Assembly: GCF_004785645.1 (NCBI RefSeq)
Contig: NZ_SRPE01000002.1
Span: 186,001 to 250,000 of the forward strand
Reading direction: 5' to 3'
Length of the DNA stretch: 64,000 nt
Source of the DNA: Empedobacter tilapiae
GTDB lineage: Bacteria; Bacteroidota; Bacteroidia; Flavobacteriales; Weeksellaceae
The notes beneath the pieces are model-generated. The model was not told where the DNA came from. It made no database searches and saw nothing but the letters and a program-made list of their open reading frames with translations. The position numbers and the translations under genes are program-made. Positions 17,648 to 26,571 of the stretch are shown here, in pieces. How positions within the stretch are numbered: position 1 is the first letter of the stretch; each line of letters starts with the position of its first letter.

Positions 17648-17758
17648 TGAAATTGTCATTCCGACGTTAGGAGGAATCTGAGCTTCTTCATTTCGCTGAA
17701 AATTACATTTAGAATGACAAAAATAATGTAACTATCATTTTGAATTTGTAGAAGAATC
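17648..17758 (+). repeat. Direct repeat copy B
   Basis: Second copy of the 17204 element: TGAAATTGTCATTCCGACG, then GGAGGAATCTGAG, TTCATTTCGCTGAA, AGAATGACAA and an AT-rich tail (AATGTAACTATCATTTTGAA) matching copy A. Identity by eye is about 85 percent. The conserved AT-rich tail outside the palindrome shows that more than a hairpin was duplicated. Confidence 0.85.
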
Positions 17759-17806
17759 AAAAACTTATTTTATCCTTAACCTAAATTTTAATTAAAAACT
17801 TAAAAA

Positions 17807-20800
17807 ATGATTCCAGTAAAATTAACCATAGAAGGACTTTATTCGTACCAAGAGCGCCAAACAATTGACTTTTCTGAATTAACTGAAGCAGGATTATTTG
17901 GGATTTTTGGGAATGTAGGTTCCGGAAAATCATCTATTCTGGAAGCGATTATGTACGTTTTGTATGGCGAAACAGAACGTCTAAATTCCAAAGATAAGCG
18001 TGCTTACAATATGATGAATTTGAAATCGAATTTGTCATATATAGAGTTTGATTTTTATAATTTTGAACAAAAATTATTCAGAGCAACACGTGAATTTAAA
18101 CGAAATTCTAAACGTTTTGAAGATGTAAAATCGCCAATAGTTGTTTTTTATGAACAAAAAGACAATGAATGGATTCCGCTTAATCATTCGAAAGCAGAAG
18201 AAATAATTGGGTTGAGTTACGAAAATTTCAAACGAACAATTATTATTCCGCAAGGACAATTCAAGGAGTTTATTGAGTTGGGGGCAAAAGATCGTACACA
18301 AATGATGAAGGAAATTTTTGGACTTCATCGTTATGATTTACAAGATAAAGTTGCAGCTTTAAATTCTCAAAACTTAACAAATTTGAATCAACTAGAAGGA
18401 AAATTATCTGGTTTTGAAGAAGTTTCGGAAGAAAGAATAAAAGAGTTTGAAGGCAATTTGATTGAGCAAACAAAAGTTTCAACTCAGGTTCAAGAAGAAT
18501 ATAATCAAATGAATGAATCGTTTCAACGTTTAAAAGCGTTGAAATCAGATTTTGAGACGTTAAAACAAAAGAAAATTGAATTCGAAAAAGTTTCAATTCA
18601 GAAAAATGAGATGGATCAACGAAAAGTTGAAATTGAACGCTATGAATTGATTTTTAATGCATTTTTTCAACTTTTAGAAAATTATAAAAAAGTTTCAAAT
18701 CAAATTGAAGAAAAGTCAATTTCAGTTGAGAATCAACAAAAACAATTGGTTTTAATCGAAAATCAAATCAAAGAAATTTCGAATCAAATTGAAGCAATTA
18801 AAAATGATTATGAAGCTTTACCAACAAAACGAAAAGAAGAAACTGATTTAGAATTAGTTGCTCAGATTTTAACTTTTTCAGGAGAAATTGAAAAGTTAAA
18901 AGAAAGAACTGCAAAAGGTTTGAAAGAAGTTGAAGAAGTCCAGAAAAATGAACAAAAAATTGAAACTTCAATTAAATCTTCTGAAAAAGAAGTCAAAACA
19001 TTAACTGAATCAAAAATAGATGCGCAAACATTGATGGAAGTTGGAAATTGGTTTGTTCAGGATCAAAATTTGCAACAATCTATTCAGAAACAACAATCTA
19101 AAATAGACGAACAAAAACAACAAATTAATGTTTTCAAAGCTCAATTAAAAACTGAAAATATTGAGATTTCAAGTTTTGAAAATTGGTTTAATTCTGAATT
19201 TGAAAAGCTTGAATTAGCTAAAAAATCAACTGAAAAACAGAAAAATGAACTAGAAGTTCAGCAAAAGTTGGCACATTTTGCACATAATTTACACGAAGGT
19301 GAATCTTGTCCGCTTTGTGGCGCATTAGAACATCCGAATATTGTTGAGATTGATGATATTTCAACAAAATTTGAAGTTGTAAATAATGAATTAAATCAAA
19401 TTGATGAAAAGCTAAAATCGCTTCAGAAAAAGCAAAATGAAGTTCAGAAAATTGTTGATCAAAAACAGTTTGTTGAAAAACAAATTGAACAAGAAAATCA
19501 AGTTTTGAATGAGTTGAAAATTCAACAAGAAAATCATTTGAATTTGTTTGTTTGGAAAGGTTTTGATTCGAAAAATATTGAGTTATTTGAAGAAAAAAAG
19601 AAAGTTGCTATTGCTTTGGACAAAACAATTTCGGATAAAACTAAAGAGATTGAAATTTTTCGTGAAACTTTAGAAAAAGAACGTCAATCTGTTGAAAAAT
19701 ATAAAAATGCTTTAGAAAAATTTAGATTAGAAGAAACTGAAAAAGTTTCTCAAATCAAGCAGAATCAAGCAAACTTGAAAGTGTTGAAATTTCAAAATTT
19801 TCAAAATCAAACAACAGAAAGTGTACTTCAAAACTTGAATGATTTAAAGTTAAATAATACAAAACTTGAACAAAATTATATTCAGTTTACAGAAAGTTTA
19901 AATCAATTAAATCCAAAATTAGCTTCTCAAAAAACTTCAATTGAATTGATTGAAAAACAAATCATTGAGTTGAAAGAAGAGTTGAATATTAATCAAAATC
20001 AATTAGAAAAAGCATTAGAAAAATATCAAATACAAAATATTGAAGAAGTTCAATTGGTTTTAAATCAACAGTTTAATATTTCTGAAATCAGAAAAGAATT
20101 AGAAGATTTTAGAATTTTGTTCGAAACATTAAAAAGTTCAATTCATGAATTAGAGCAAAAATTAGCGGAAGTTTCTTTTGATGAAACGATTTATAAAACA
20201 CAAGAAGAAAAATTAATTTTTGTAACAAATCAATTAAAAGAAGCGACTGAAACTGTAACTAAAACAAAAACTGAAATTGAGCGATTGAATAAATCTTTTG
20301 CTGAAAAGAAAGATTTGTTAATTGAATTGGAAAAATTGAAAAAACGAGCGACGAATTTACAAACGATGCGAAATTTGTTTAATTCAGCAGGATTTGTGCA
20401 ATATGTTTCGTCTATTTATTTGAAACAGTTATGTGATAACGCAAATGTGAGATTTCATCGAATGACGAGAAATCAATTGAGTTTACAAATGAATGACAAC
20501 AATGATTTTGAGATTATTGATTATTTGAATGAAGGTCGTTCACGTAGTGTTAAAACGCTCTCTGGAGGACAATGTTTCCAAGTTTCGTTGAGTTTGGCTT
20601 TGGCTTTGGCAGAGAGTGTGCAAACAAATGCGAAGTCAGATAAAAACTTCTTTTTTATTGATGAAGGTTTTGGAACGCAAGATACAGATGCTGTAAATAT
20701 CGTGTTTGAAACATTGATGAGTTTGCAAAAAGAAAACCGAATTGTCGGTATTATTTCTCACGTTGATGAGTTAAAAGATCGAATTCCAGTAGCGCTTCAA

Positions 20801-20848
20801 ATTACAAAAGACGAAGAAAAAGGTAGTTTTATAGAAGTTATTTCGTAA
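17807..20848 (+). CDS. sbcC: Exonuclease SbcCD, ATPase subunit SbcC
   Basis: Rad50-like SMC ATPase of 1013 residues. Walker A lies at 35-42 (GNVGSGKS) and the Q-loop in IIIPQGQFKEF near 150. Two long coiled coils (about 190-490 and 510-860) are joined by a zinc hook CPLC at 501-504. The C-terminal half holds the signature TLSGGQ and Walker B FFFIDEGFGTQD, then the H-loop in ISHVDEL. The hook dimerises two SbcCD complexes around DNA. Its own leader lies after the direct repeat; a co-transcript with sbcD would have to read through the GIY-YIG gene. Confidence 0.96.
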   Translation: MIPVKLTIEGLYSYQERQTIDFSELTEAGLFGIFGNVGSGKSSILEAIMYVLYGETERLNSKDKRAYNMMNLKSNLSYIEFDFYNFEQKLFRATREFKRNSKRFEDVKSPIVVFYEQKDNEWIPLNHSKAEEIIGLSYENFKRTIIIPQGQFKEFIELGAKDRTQMMKEIFGLHRYDLQDKVAALNSQNLTNLNQLEGKLSGFEEVSEERIKEFEGNLIEQTKVSTQVQEEYNQMNESFQRLKALKSDFETLKQKKIEFEKVSIQKNEMDQRKVEIERYELIFNAFFQLLENYKKVSNQIEEKSISVENQQKQLVLIENQIKEISNQIEAIKNDYEALPTKRKEETDLELVAQILTFSGEIEKLKERTAKGLKEVEEVQKNEQKIETSIKSSEKEVKTLTESKIDAQTLMEVGNWFVQDQNLQQSIQKQQSKIDEQKQQINVFKAQLKTENIEISSFENWFNSEFEKLELAKKSTEKQKNELEVQQKLAHFAHNLHEGESCPLCGALEHPNIVEIDDISTKFEVVNNELNQIDEKLKSLQKKQNEVQKIVDQKQFVEKQIEQENQVLNELKIQQENHLNLFVWKGFDSKNIELFEEKKKVAIALDKTISDKTKEIEIFRETLEKERQSVEKYKNALEKFRLEETEKVSQIKQNQANLKVLKFQNFQNQTTESVLQNLNDLKLNNTKLEQNYIQFTESLNQLNPKLASQKTSIELIEKQIIELKEELNINQNQLEKALEKYQIQNIEEVQLVLNQQFNISEIRKELEDFRILFETLKSSIHELEQKLAEVSFDETIYKTQEEKLIFVTNQLKEATETVTKTKTEIERLNKSFAEKKDLLIELEKLKKRATNLQTMRNLFNSAGFVQYVSSIYLKQLCDNANVRFHRMTRNQLSLQMNDNNDFEIIDYLNEGRSRSVKTLSGGQCFQVSLSLALALAESVQTNAKSDKNFFFIDEGFGTQDTDAVNIVFETLMSLQKENRIVGIISHVDELKDRIPVALQITKDEEKGSFIEVIS

Positions 20849-20851
20849 ACA

Positions 20852-20885
20852 AAAAATCCGTTCGATGATTCGAACGGATTTTTTT
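20852..20885. terminator. Bidirectional terminator between sbcC and rnz
   Basis: Arms AAAAATCCGTTCGA and TCGAACGGATTTTT with loop TGAT; T tract on the plus strand and A tract on the other side, serving both convergent genes. Confidence 0.92.
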
Positions 20886-20897
20886 ATATTTTGATTA

Positions 20898-21818
20898 CTA
20901 ACTTTCTATTTTTATTGTTTTCAACAATTCTGGTAAAACGGTATTCGTAAATTCTTCTTGGGCTTCGATTAACAAAGGTTTATAATCGTGATAACGATTA
21001 GAGAAATGGCCTAAAATTAATTTTTTTACATTGGCTTGTTTTGCAATCATTCCAGCTTCTTTTGCCGTTGTATGTCCTGTGTAAACCGCTAAATCTTTCA
21101 ATTCATGTAAAAATGTTGATTCGTGATACAACAAATCGACATCTTTAATAATCGGAACTATATTTGGTTTGTATTTTGTGTCTGAACAAAACGCATAACT
21201 CAATGATTTTTGAGCATCAAACGTTAAATAATTATTCGGAATTATTTCTCCAGATTCTAACGTAAAATCTTTACCATTTTTCAAATTTTGATAATCGCAG
21301 ATTTCAATTTCAGGAAATTCCTCAATTGTATCCATGTTCAATTTTCGAGGTTTTGGTTTTTCTCGAAAAAGATAACCATTTGTATAAACTCGGTGATTTA
21401 GTGGAATAGAATAAACTTCAACTTTATCATCTTCAAAAACTAAAACAGATTCTTTTGTATGTAATTCATTGAAAATAATCTCGAATGAATTATTAGATTC
21501 TGTTAAACGTAATTGTGTCGTAATAAATTCCTCAATTCCTTTCGGACCATGGATATGCAAAGGCATATCGCGACCAAGTAATTGAAGTGTAGAAATTAAT
21601 CCAATCAATCCAAAAACATGATCACCATGCAAATGCGATATAAAAATGTGATTTATTCGGTTGAATTTTGCCTTCGCTTTTCGCAATTGTACTTGTGTTC
21701 CTTCTCCGCAATCAATCAAAAAATAGCGTTCTGCGATGTTTAATAATTGAGCAGTTGGATGCGTAAAAGCTGTTGGTAATGCTGAATTAAATCCTAATAT
21801 TGTTAGTTGTAAACTCAA
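20898..21818 (-). CDS. rnz: Ribonuclease Z
   Basis: A 306-residue metallo-beta-lactamase-fold tRNase that removes the 3' trailer from tRNA precursors. The metal site is HLHGDH at 62-67, with further ligands in YHESTFLHEL, GHTTAKEAG and LGHFSNRY. The N-terminal ILGFNSALPT and the IDCGEGTQVQLR motif are diagnostic of RNase Z. Length fits the short bacterial form. The start overlaps the rdgB stop by four bases (ATGA), and both belong to a leftward run of four overlapping genes starting with rlmH. It ends at the shared terminator. Confidence 0.95.
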   Translation of the reverse strand: MSLQLTILGFNSALPTAFTHPTAQLLNIAERYFLIDCGEGTQVQLRKAKAKFNRINHIFISHLHGDHVFGLIGLISTLQLLGRDMPLHIHGPKGIEEFITTQLRLTESNNSFEIIFNELHTKESVLVFEDDKVEVYSIPLNHRVYTNGYLFREKPKPRKLNMDTIEEFPEIEICDYQNLKNGKDFTLESGEIIPNNYLTFDAQKSLSYAFCSDTKYKPNIVPIIKDVDLLYHESTFLHELKDLAVYTGHTTAKEAGMIAKQANVKKLILGHFSNRYHDYKPLLIEAQEEFTNTVLPELLKTIKIES

Positions 21819-22396
21819 TTTACGTTTAGATTAGTTAAAAAATCGTTTAATTTTTCGACAGCTTTTCCTCGGTGGCTAATTGCATTCTTTTCTTCAGGAG
21901 ACATTTGTGCAAAAGATTTTGAAAAACCATCAGGAATAAAAATTGGATCGTAGCCAAAACCATTGTCACCCATAATTTCAGTTGTAATAGTTCCGTTTAC
22001 TCGACCTTCGAAAAAATATTCCTTTCCATCCAAAATTAAACAGAAAATAGAAATAAAATACGCTTTTCGATTCGTTTTTCCTTCCAATTCTTTCAACGCT
22101 TTTGCAATATTATCTTCGTCTTTTCCTGTACCAGCATATCGAGCAGAATATACACCAGGCGCGCCATCTAACGCTTCTATTACTAATCCAGAATCATCTG
22201 CAAAGATATTTTTCCCAGTTTTATAGAAAATAGTTTTCGCTTTTAATTGTGCATTTTCTTCGAAAGTTGTTCCAGTTTCTTCAATTTCATCAAAGAAATT
22301 AATATCAGTCAACGATTTCATCGATAGGTAAGAAGGTAACATTTTTGTAACCTCTTTTACTTTATTGTTGTTATGTGTGGCAAAAATTAATTCCAT
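21815..22396 (-). CDS. rdgB: Non-canonical purine NTP pyrophosphatase, RdgB/HAM1 family
   Basis: A 193-residue enzyme that hydrolyses ITP, dITP and XTP to the monophosphates, keeping deaminated purines out of nucleic acids. Motifs: ATHNNNKVKEV at the start, FADDSGLVIEALDGAPGVYSARYAG in the middle and GFGYDPIF with SHRGKA near the end. Length is normal. It begins directly next to the stop of the CPBP protease gene (22397) and overlaps rnz by four bases, so translation is probably coupled. Confidence 0.95.
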   Translation of the reverse strand: MELIFATHNNNKVKEVTKMLPSYLSMKSLTDINFFDEIEETGTTFEENAQLKAKTIFYKTGKNIFADDSGLVIEALDGAPGVYSARYAGTGKDEDNIAKALKELEGKTNRKAYFISIFCLILDGKEYFFEGRVNGTITTEIMGDNGFGYDPIFIPDGFSKSFAQMSPEEKNAISHRGKAVEKLNDFLTNLNVN

Positions 22397-23230
22397 TTAT
22401 ATTGTTTTTTGTTCTGTTTTTTTGATTAATAAATAGACAGATAAAATTCCGATAAGTGTCATTCCTCCAATTAATAAATAATCTCTTTGTGCAAAAACTT
22501 CGCCTTCCATATCGCCTTGCATTAGCATTAACGAGTACGAAAGTGTGTTGTTTAAGAAATGTAATAACATAGGTAAAAACAACGATTTTGTACGATAATA
22601 AACTATTCCAAAAATGATTCCTAAAAGTCCAGCGCCTATAAATTGCCAAGGATTCATGTGTGCACATCCAAAAATTAATCCATTGATTAAGATTGCAGTG
22701 GTAGGATTTACATTGAAGTTTAGCATTCCTTTCAAGATTATTCCTCTAAAAATAATTTCTTCGAAAATTGGAGCCAAAATACAAATCATAACAAACCCAG
22801 CGATTTTGTAATCTAACATCATTTCAAAAGAAGCTTGAAAGATTTTATAGATTTCTTCTAAAGGTCCAGTTGTCGGAATTAAACTTGTTGCAACCTCGGC
22901 TAAAGGCAAAAGAAATAACCAACAAGCTATTGATAATATGAGCTGAATTGGAGTAAAAGAATGTTTGATATCTTTTAAAATTGATGCAAATTTAGTTTGT
23001 GTTAACATCAATAAAATAACAATTGCGCAAACTGTTCCTGTTAAAAAACCTAATGGTAAAAGAACGTGATTAAGTGGTTTGTAAAAAAGTGCTGGAGCAG
23101 AAATAATTCCGCCAGCAAACTGCATCATAATCACCGCAATTGCGCTATACAAAAGTGCTTTTCCAATACCGAAACTTAGTTTATTTTCTTGATTTGGAAC
23201 AAATTCTTCAAACGGAGAGGTGTTATTCAT
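22397..23230 (-). CDS. CPBP family intramembrane glutamic endopeptidase
   Basis: A 277-residue protein with about eight hydrophobic segments and the CAAX-protease/bacteriocin-processing motifs: EEIIFRGII (double Glu and Arg), FGCAHMNPWQ (His) and a later Asn-rich helix (LLHFLNNTLSY). These residues line an active site within the membrane. Substrate unknown; relatives act in prenyl-protein processing or peptide immunity. It overlaps the end of rlmH by eight bases and abuts rdgB, so it sits inside a housekeeping run. Confidence 0.9.
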   Translation of the reverse strand: MNNTSPFEEFVPNQENKLSFGIGKALLYSAIAVIMMQFAGGIISAPALFYKPLNHVLLPLGFLTGTVCAIVILLMLTQTKFASILKDIKHSFTPIQLILSIACWLFLLPLAEVATSLIPTTGPLEEIYKIFQASFEMMLDYKIAGFVMICILAPIFEEIIFRGIILKGMLNFNVNPTTAILINGLIFGCAHMNPWQFIGAGLLGIIFGIVYYRTKSLFLPMLLHFLNNTLSYSLMLMQGDMEGEVFAQRDYLLIGGMTLIGILSVYLLIKKTEQKTI

Positions 23231-23696
23231 GATGATAAGGTTTACCTTGCAATATACTAAATCCTCGGTAAATTTGCTCTGTTAAAAATAGGCGAACCAT
23301 TTGATGCGTAAACGTCATATTGGATAAAGACATTTTTTTATTTCCACGATTATAAACAGATTCTTCAAAACCATAAGGGCCACCAATTACAAAGACAAGA
23401 TTTTTGACAGATTGATTCATGTAATTCTGAATATCATCTGCAAATTGCTTCGAAGTAGGCTGTTTTCCTTTTTCATCCAAAATAATAACAAAATCTGTAT
23501 TGACGATTTTACTCAAAATTTGCTCAGCTTCTTTTTGTTTTTGTTGAATTTCGGACAAATTTTTACGATTTTTGATGTCAGGAATTTCAATTCTTTGATA
23601 ATTAATGTGCGAAGGCAATCGATTTTCATACTTTTGTAATAGCATTTCGATGGCTTTTTCGTCTGTTTTACCGATACAAATAGTCGTAATATTCAT
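23223..23696 (-). CDS. rlmH: 23S rRNA (pseudouridine-1915-N3)-methyltransferase
   Basis: A 157-residue SPOUT methyltransferase that methylates pseudouridine 1915 in helix 69 of 23S rRNA on assembled ribosomes. The knot motifs are present: FVIILDEKGKQPTSKQFAD, VFVIGGPYGF with the SAM-binding glycines, and the C-terminal LSNMTFTHQMVRLFLTEQ then GFSILQGKPYHHE. Length matches the family. It is the first gene of the leftward run rlmH-CPBP-rdgB-rnz and is divergent from the BrkB-like gene, 26 bases away. Confidence 0.96.
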   Translation of the reverse strand: MNITTICIGKTDEKAIEMLLQKYENRLPSHINYQRIEIPDIKNRKNLSEIQQKQKEAEQILSKIVNTDFVIILDEKGKQPTSKQFADDIQNYMNQSVKNLVFVIGGPYGFEESVYNRGNKKMSLSNMTFTHQMVRLFLTEQIYRGFSILQGKPYHHE

Positions 23697-23722
23697 TCAA
23701 AATTATTTATTGAGACAAAAAT

Positions 23723-24694
23723 ATGCGCATTCTACAAGATTTTAAAACATATACAGGAATAAATTATTTTCGAGATTGGTCGAAAACAAAATTGATGAAC
23801 AAAAATACGGGCATCACGGTATATGATTTCTTGAAAGTTTTTTGGATTCGCGTTATGAAAGGTAATTTTCCGTTGCGTTCGGCAGCAGTTTCTTGGATTT
23901 TATTTTTTAGTATGTTTCCATTTTTGCTTTTTTTGTTTAGTATTTTGCCGCATTTGGTTTATTATCAAGAAATAAAAAATCTATTATTTACACAACTTCT
24001 TCCTCAACTTTTGCCTAAACATGTGAGCAACGAAGTGATTTCGTATATTGATAAAACGACGGCTGTACAAGGAAAACGTAAAGTGAATTATTTCTTGATT
24101 TTGATTACAATTTTTATGTCATCCAACGGAATACAGGGGATTATTAATGGATTTAATGTTTCGTATCAAGATGTTTATGTGAAGCGAAAAAACTCTAAAT
24201 CGAGAATGATTTCGATAATTTTAACCTTGTTTTTTACAGCTTTTATTGTGTTGCAAGTATTTTTATCGTATTCAACATCAATTATTTGGAGATACTTAAC
24301 CAATGTTTCATTTCTAAGTAAACTTGGACAGTTTTCGTATTTAATCAACTATTTTTCGGTATTTCTTTTCTACTTTGTTTCGATGTGTATGTTGTATTAT
24401 TTCGGACCAAATCACAAAAAATCGCGTAGCACAGTTTTACCTGGTGCTATTTTGACTTCAGTTTTATTCTTATTAACTGTGATTGGTTTTAATTCGTATT
24501 TAAGTTATTTTACAAACATCGATTTATTGTATGGATCGCTTGGATTAGTGATGATTATGATGATTTTTGTATATATCAATGTGATTTTGATGTTAGTTGG
24601 CTATGAATTGAACATGTCAATTAATTACACCAAAAATTACGAATACGTTAACCATATCGACAATAATCGATTTATTAATTTGGATAAATTTTAA
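23723..24694 (+). CDS. YihY/BrkB family inner-membrane protein
   Basis: A 323-residue protein with a soluble N-terminal stretch of about 50 residues and six membrane helices. The first helix region has RSAAVSWILFFSMFPFLLFLFSILPHL, the family pattern; later the segments SSNGIQGIINGFN and YYFGPN and GAILTSVLFL also fit. Family members are often called RNase BN by mistake; their real activity is not established. Its last four bases overlap the convergent channel gene, with no terminator between them. Confidence 0.88.
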   Translation: MRILQDFKTYTGINYFRDWSKTKLMNKNTGITVYDFLKVFWIRVMKGNFPLRSAAVSWILFFSMFPFLLFLFSILPHLVYYQEIKNLLFTQLLPQLLPKHVSNEVISYIDKTTAVQGKRKVNYFLILITIFMSSNGIQGIINGFNVSYQDVYVKRKNSKSRMISIILTLFFTAFIVLQVFLSYSTSIIWRYLTNVSFLSKLGQFSYLINYFSVFLFYFVSMCMLYYFGPNHKKSRSTVLPGAILTSVLFLLTVIGFNSYLSYFTNIDLLYGSLGLVMIMMIFVYINVILMLVGYELNMSINYTKNYEYVNHIDNNRFINLDKF

Positions 24695-25566
24695 GGCTCA
24701 TTTAAAAGATGCCCGCAGGTTTTGCAATAAATAGCACCATCTAAATGATAATCATCACCACAATTGCGACATCTTTGTGTATTTGTAGGGATATCTTCTT
24801 TATGTTTAGCTGCTTTATTCATTTCCATTGTTACAATACTTGTCGGAACAGCAATTACACCATAACCTATAATCATAACAACAGATGCTAAAAATTGTCC
24901 TAAACCTGTAACAGGAGAAATATCACCATAACCTACAGTTGTTAAAGTAACAATTGCCCAATAAATACTAATTGGTATACTTGTGAAACCAGATTCAGGA
25001 TGATCGTGTTCGACCATATACATGATAGATCCGATAACGACAACAATTAAGAGAACAAATGATAAAAAAACAATGATTTTATCTTTACTTTCTTTAAGCC
25101 CCAGTACCAATACATTTTTTCCTCGTGTGAATCGTGTAAGGTTAAAAATTCTGAAAATACGTAGCAATCTTAAAATACGAATACTTGCTAGGTATTTACT
25201 TGTAGGTAAAACTAAACCAAGATAAAACGGTAAAATAGACAATAAGTCAATAACTCCATAAAAACTAAAAATATATCGCCAACGATTTTTAACACAATAG
25301 ATTCTTAATAAATATTCTATAGTAAATAAAAAGGTTAAAATCCATTCTAAAGATACTAAAACTGTATGATGTCTTGCATTAATTGCTGGAATAGATTCTA
25401 ACATTACTAAACCAACACTTAATAGGATTAATAATAATAAAGATATGTCGAAAAGTTTTCCATATGGTGTATCAGCTTCAAAAACTATATCGAATATTTT
25501 TTGTTTCAGCTTCTTTTCTTCATCAGCTCCCATTCTTTTTAGATAAGGAAATCTACCTTTAAACAT
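24691..25566 (-). CDS. Voltage-gated-type K+ channel with C-terminal zinc ribbon
   Basis: A 291-residue six-helix channel subunit. S4 (residues 124-146) has arginines at every third position (SIRILRLLRIFRIF), the voltage sensor pattern, and the pore loop has TTVGYGD at 209-215, the potassium selectivity filter. After S6 the protein ends in a short domain with Cys266, Cys269, Cys281 and Cys284, a zinc ribbon. It should form a tetrameric K+ channel in the inner membrane. The ribbon tail is unusual and might serve assembly or regulation. Confidence 0.92.
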   Translation of the reverse strand: MFKGRFPYLKRMGADEEKKLKQKIFDIVFEADTPYGKLFDISLLLLILLSVGLVMLESIPAINARHHTVLVSLEWILTFLFTIEYLLRIYCVKNRWRYIFSFYGVIDLLSILPFYLGLVLPTSKYLASIRILRLLRIFRIFNLTRFTRGKNVLVLGLKESKDKIIVFLSFVLLIVVVIGSIMYMVEHDHPESGFTSIPISIYWAIVTLTTVGYGDISPVTGLGQFLASVVMIIGYGVIAVPTSIVTMEMNKAAKHKEDIPTNTQRCRNCGDDYHLDGAIYCKTCGHLLNEP

Positions 25567-25610
25567 TGGTTTATATTTTTGGAATGAGCTAAATTAGGAA
25601 AAAATTTAGT

Positions 25611-26501
25611 ATGAATATTCTATTGACTGGCGGAAGTGGATTAATTGGTTCAGAATTAACGAAGATTTTAATTGATAATGGACATCAAGTTCGAATTTTA
25701 ACAAGAGAAACAGACATTGAACATCCTTTTTATCATTGGGATAAAGATAAAATTGATGAAAAAGTTTTTGAAGATTTAGATGGAATTATTCATTTGGCTG
25801 GAAGTTTAATAGCGAAAAGATGGACAAATTCTTACAAAAAAGAAATTTTTTCGAGTAGAGTTGATACGACAAATTTACTTTTTGATGATGTCAAAAAATT
25901 GAATATTGATTTGAAATTTTTTATCTCCGCATCAGGAACTGGATATTATGGACAAGTAACTTCAGATAAAATTTTTAATGAGTCTGATGAACCAAATACT
26001 GATTTTTTAGGAGAAGTTTGTGTTGCGTGGGAAAATGCGGCGTATCAGTTCGAAAAAATAGGAGCGAGAGTAGTTTGTGTTAGAACTTCTTTGGTTTTGG
26101 CAAAGAATGGCGAAGGTTTCAAATTGTTAAAGAAGCCCATTCAACTTGGTATAGGAGCAAATATAGGCGACGGAAAGCAATGGATGCCTTGGATACATAT
26201 TGCAGATTTGTTACAGGTATATGCGCAAGCTGTTGAAGATGAAAAAATGAATGGAAGTTATAATGCTTCATCACCAGAAAATATAAATCATTCAACATTC
26301 AATCATATGTTAGCAAAAAAAATGAATAAACCATTTTTTATGCCAAATATTCCTGCTTTTGTAATGAAATTAGCTTTAGGACAAATGAGTGATTTAGTTT
26401 TAAAAGGTTCTCGAATTGACGCAACTAAAATTCAGAAAACAGGATTTAAATTTCAATATCCAACATTAAAGAAAGCATTAGAAGAGTTAATACATAAGTA
26501 A
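25611..26501 (+). CDS. TIGR01777 family NAD(P)-binding epimerase-like protein
   Basis: A 296-residue extended short-chain dehydrogenase/reductase-like protein. The nucleotide loop is TGGSGLIGSEL at residues 6-16. The family segments IIHLAGSLIAKRW, SASGTGYYG and the C-terminal DUF1731 region (GSRIDATKIQKTGFKFQYPTL) are all present. Relatives include YfcH and cell-division inhibitor SulA-like entries of some cyanobacteria and plants; biochemical function is generally unproven. It starts 44 bases from the divergent channel gene. Confidence 0.92.
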   Translation: MNILLTGGSGLIGSELTKILIDNGHQVRILTRETDIEHPFYHWDKDKIDEKVFEDLDGIIHLAGSLIAKRWTNSYKKEIFSSRVDTTNLLFDDVKKLNIDLKFFISASGTGYYGQVTSDKIFNESDEPNTDFLGEVCVAWENAAYQFEKIGARVVCVRTSLVLAKNGEGFKLLKKPIQLGIGANIGDGKQWMPWIHIADLLQVYAQAVEDEKMNGSYNASSPENINHSTFNHMLAKKMNKPFFMPNIPAFVMKLALGQMSDLVLKGSRIDATKIQKTGFKFQYPTLKKALEELIHK

Positions 26502-26571
26502 ATAAAATTTTATTTTATTTATTCTTTATATATTATTGTGTATTGTATTTTTGCAATAATTATAAATTAAA

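Noticed and set aside
17204-17758. Possible CRISPR-like array
   Set aside because: Only two long repeats with a protein gene between them, no spacer periodicity and no cas genes.
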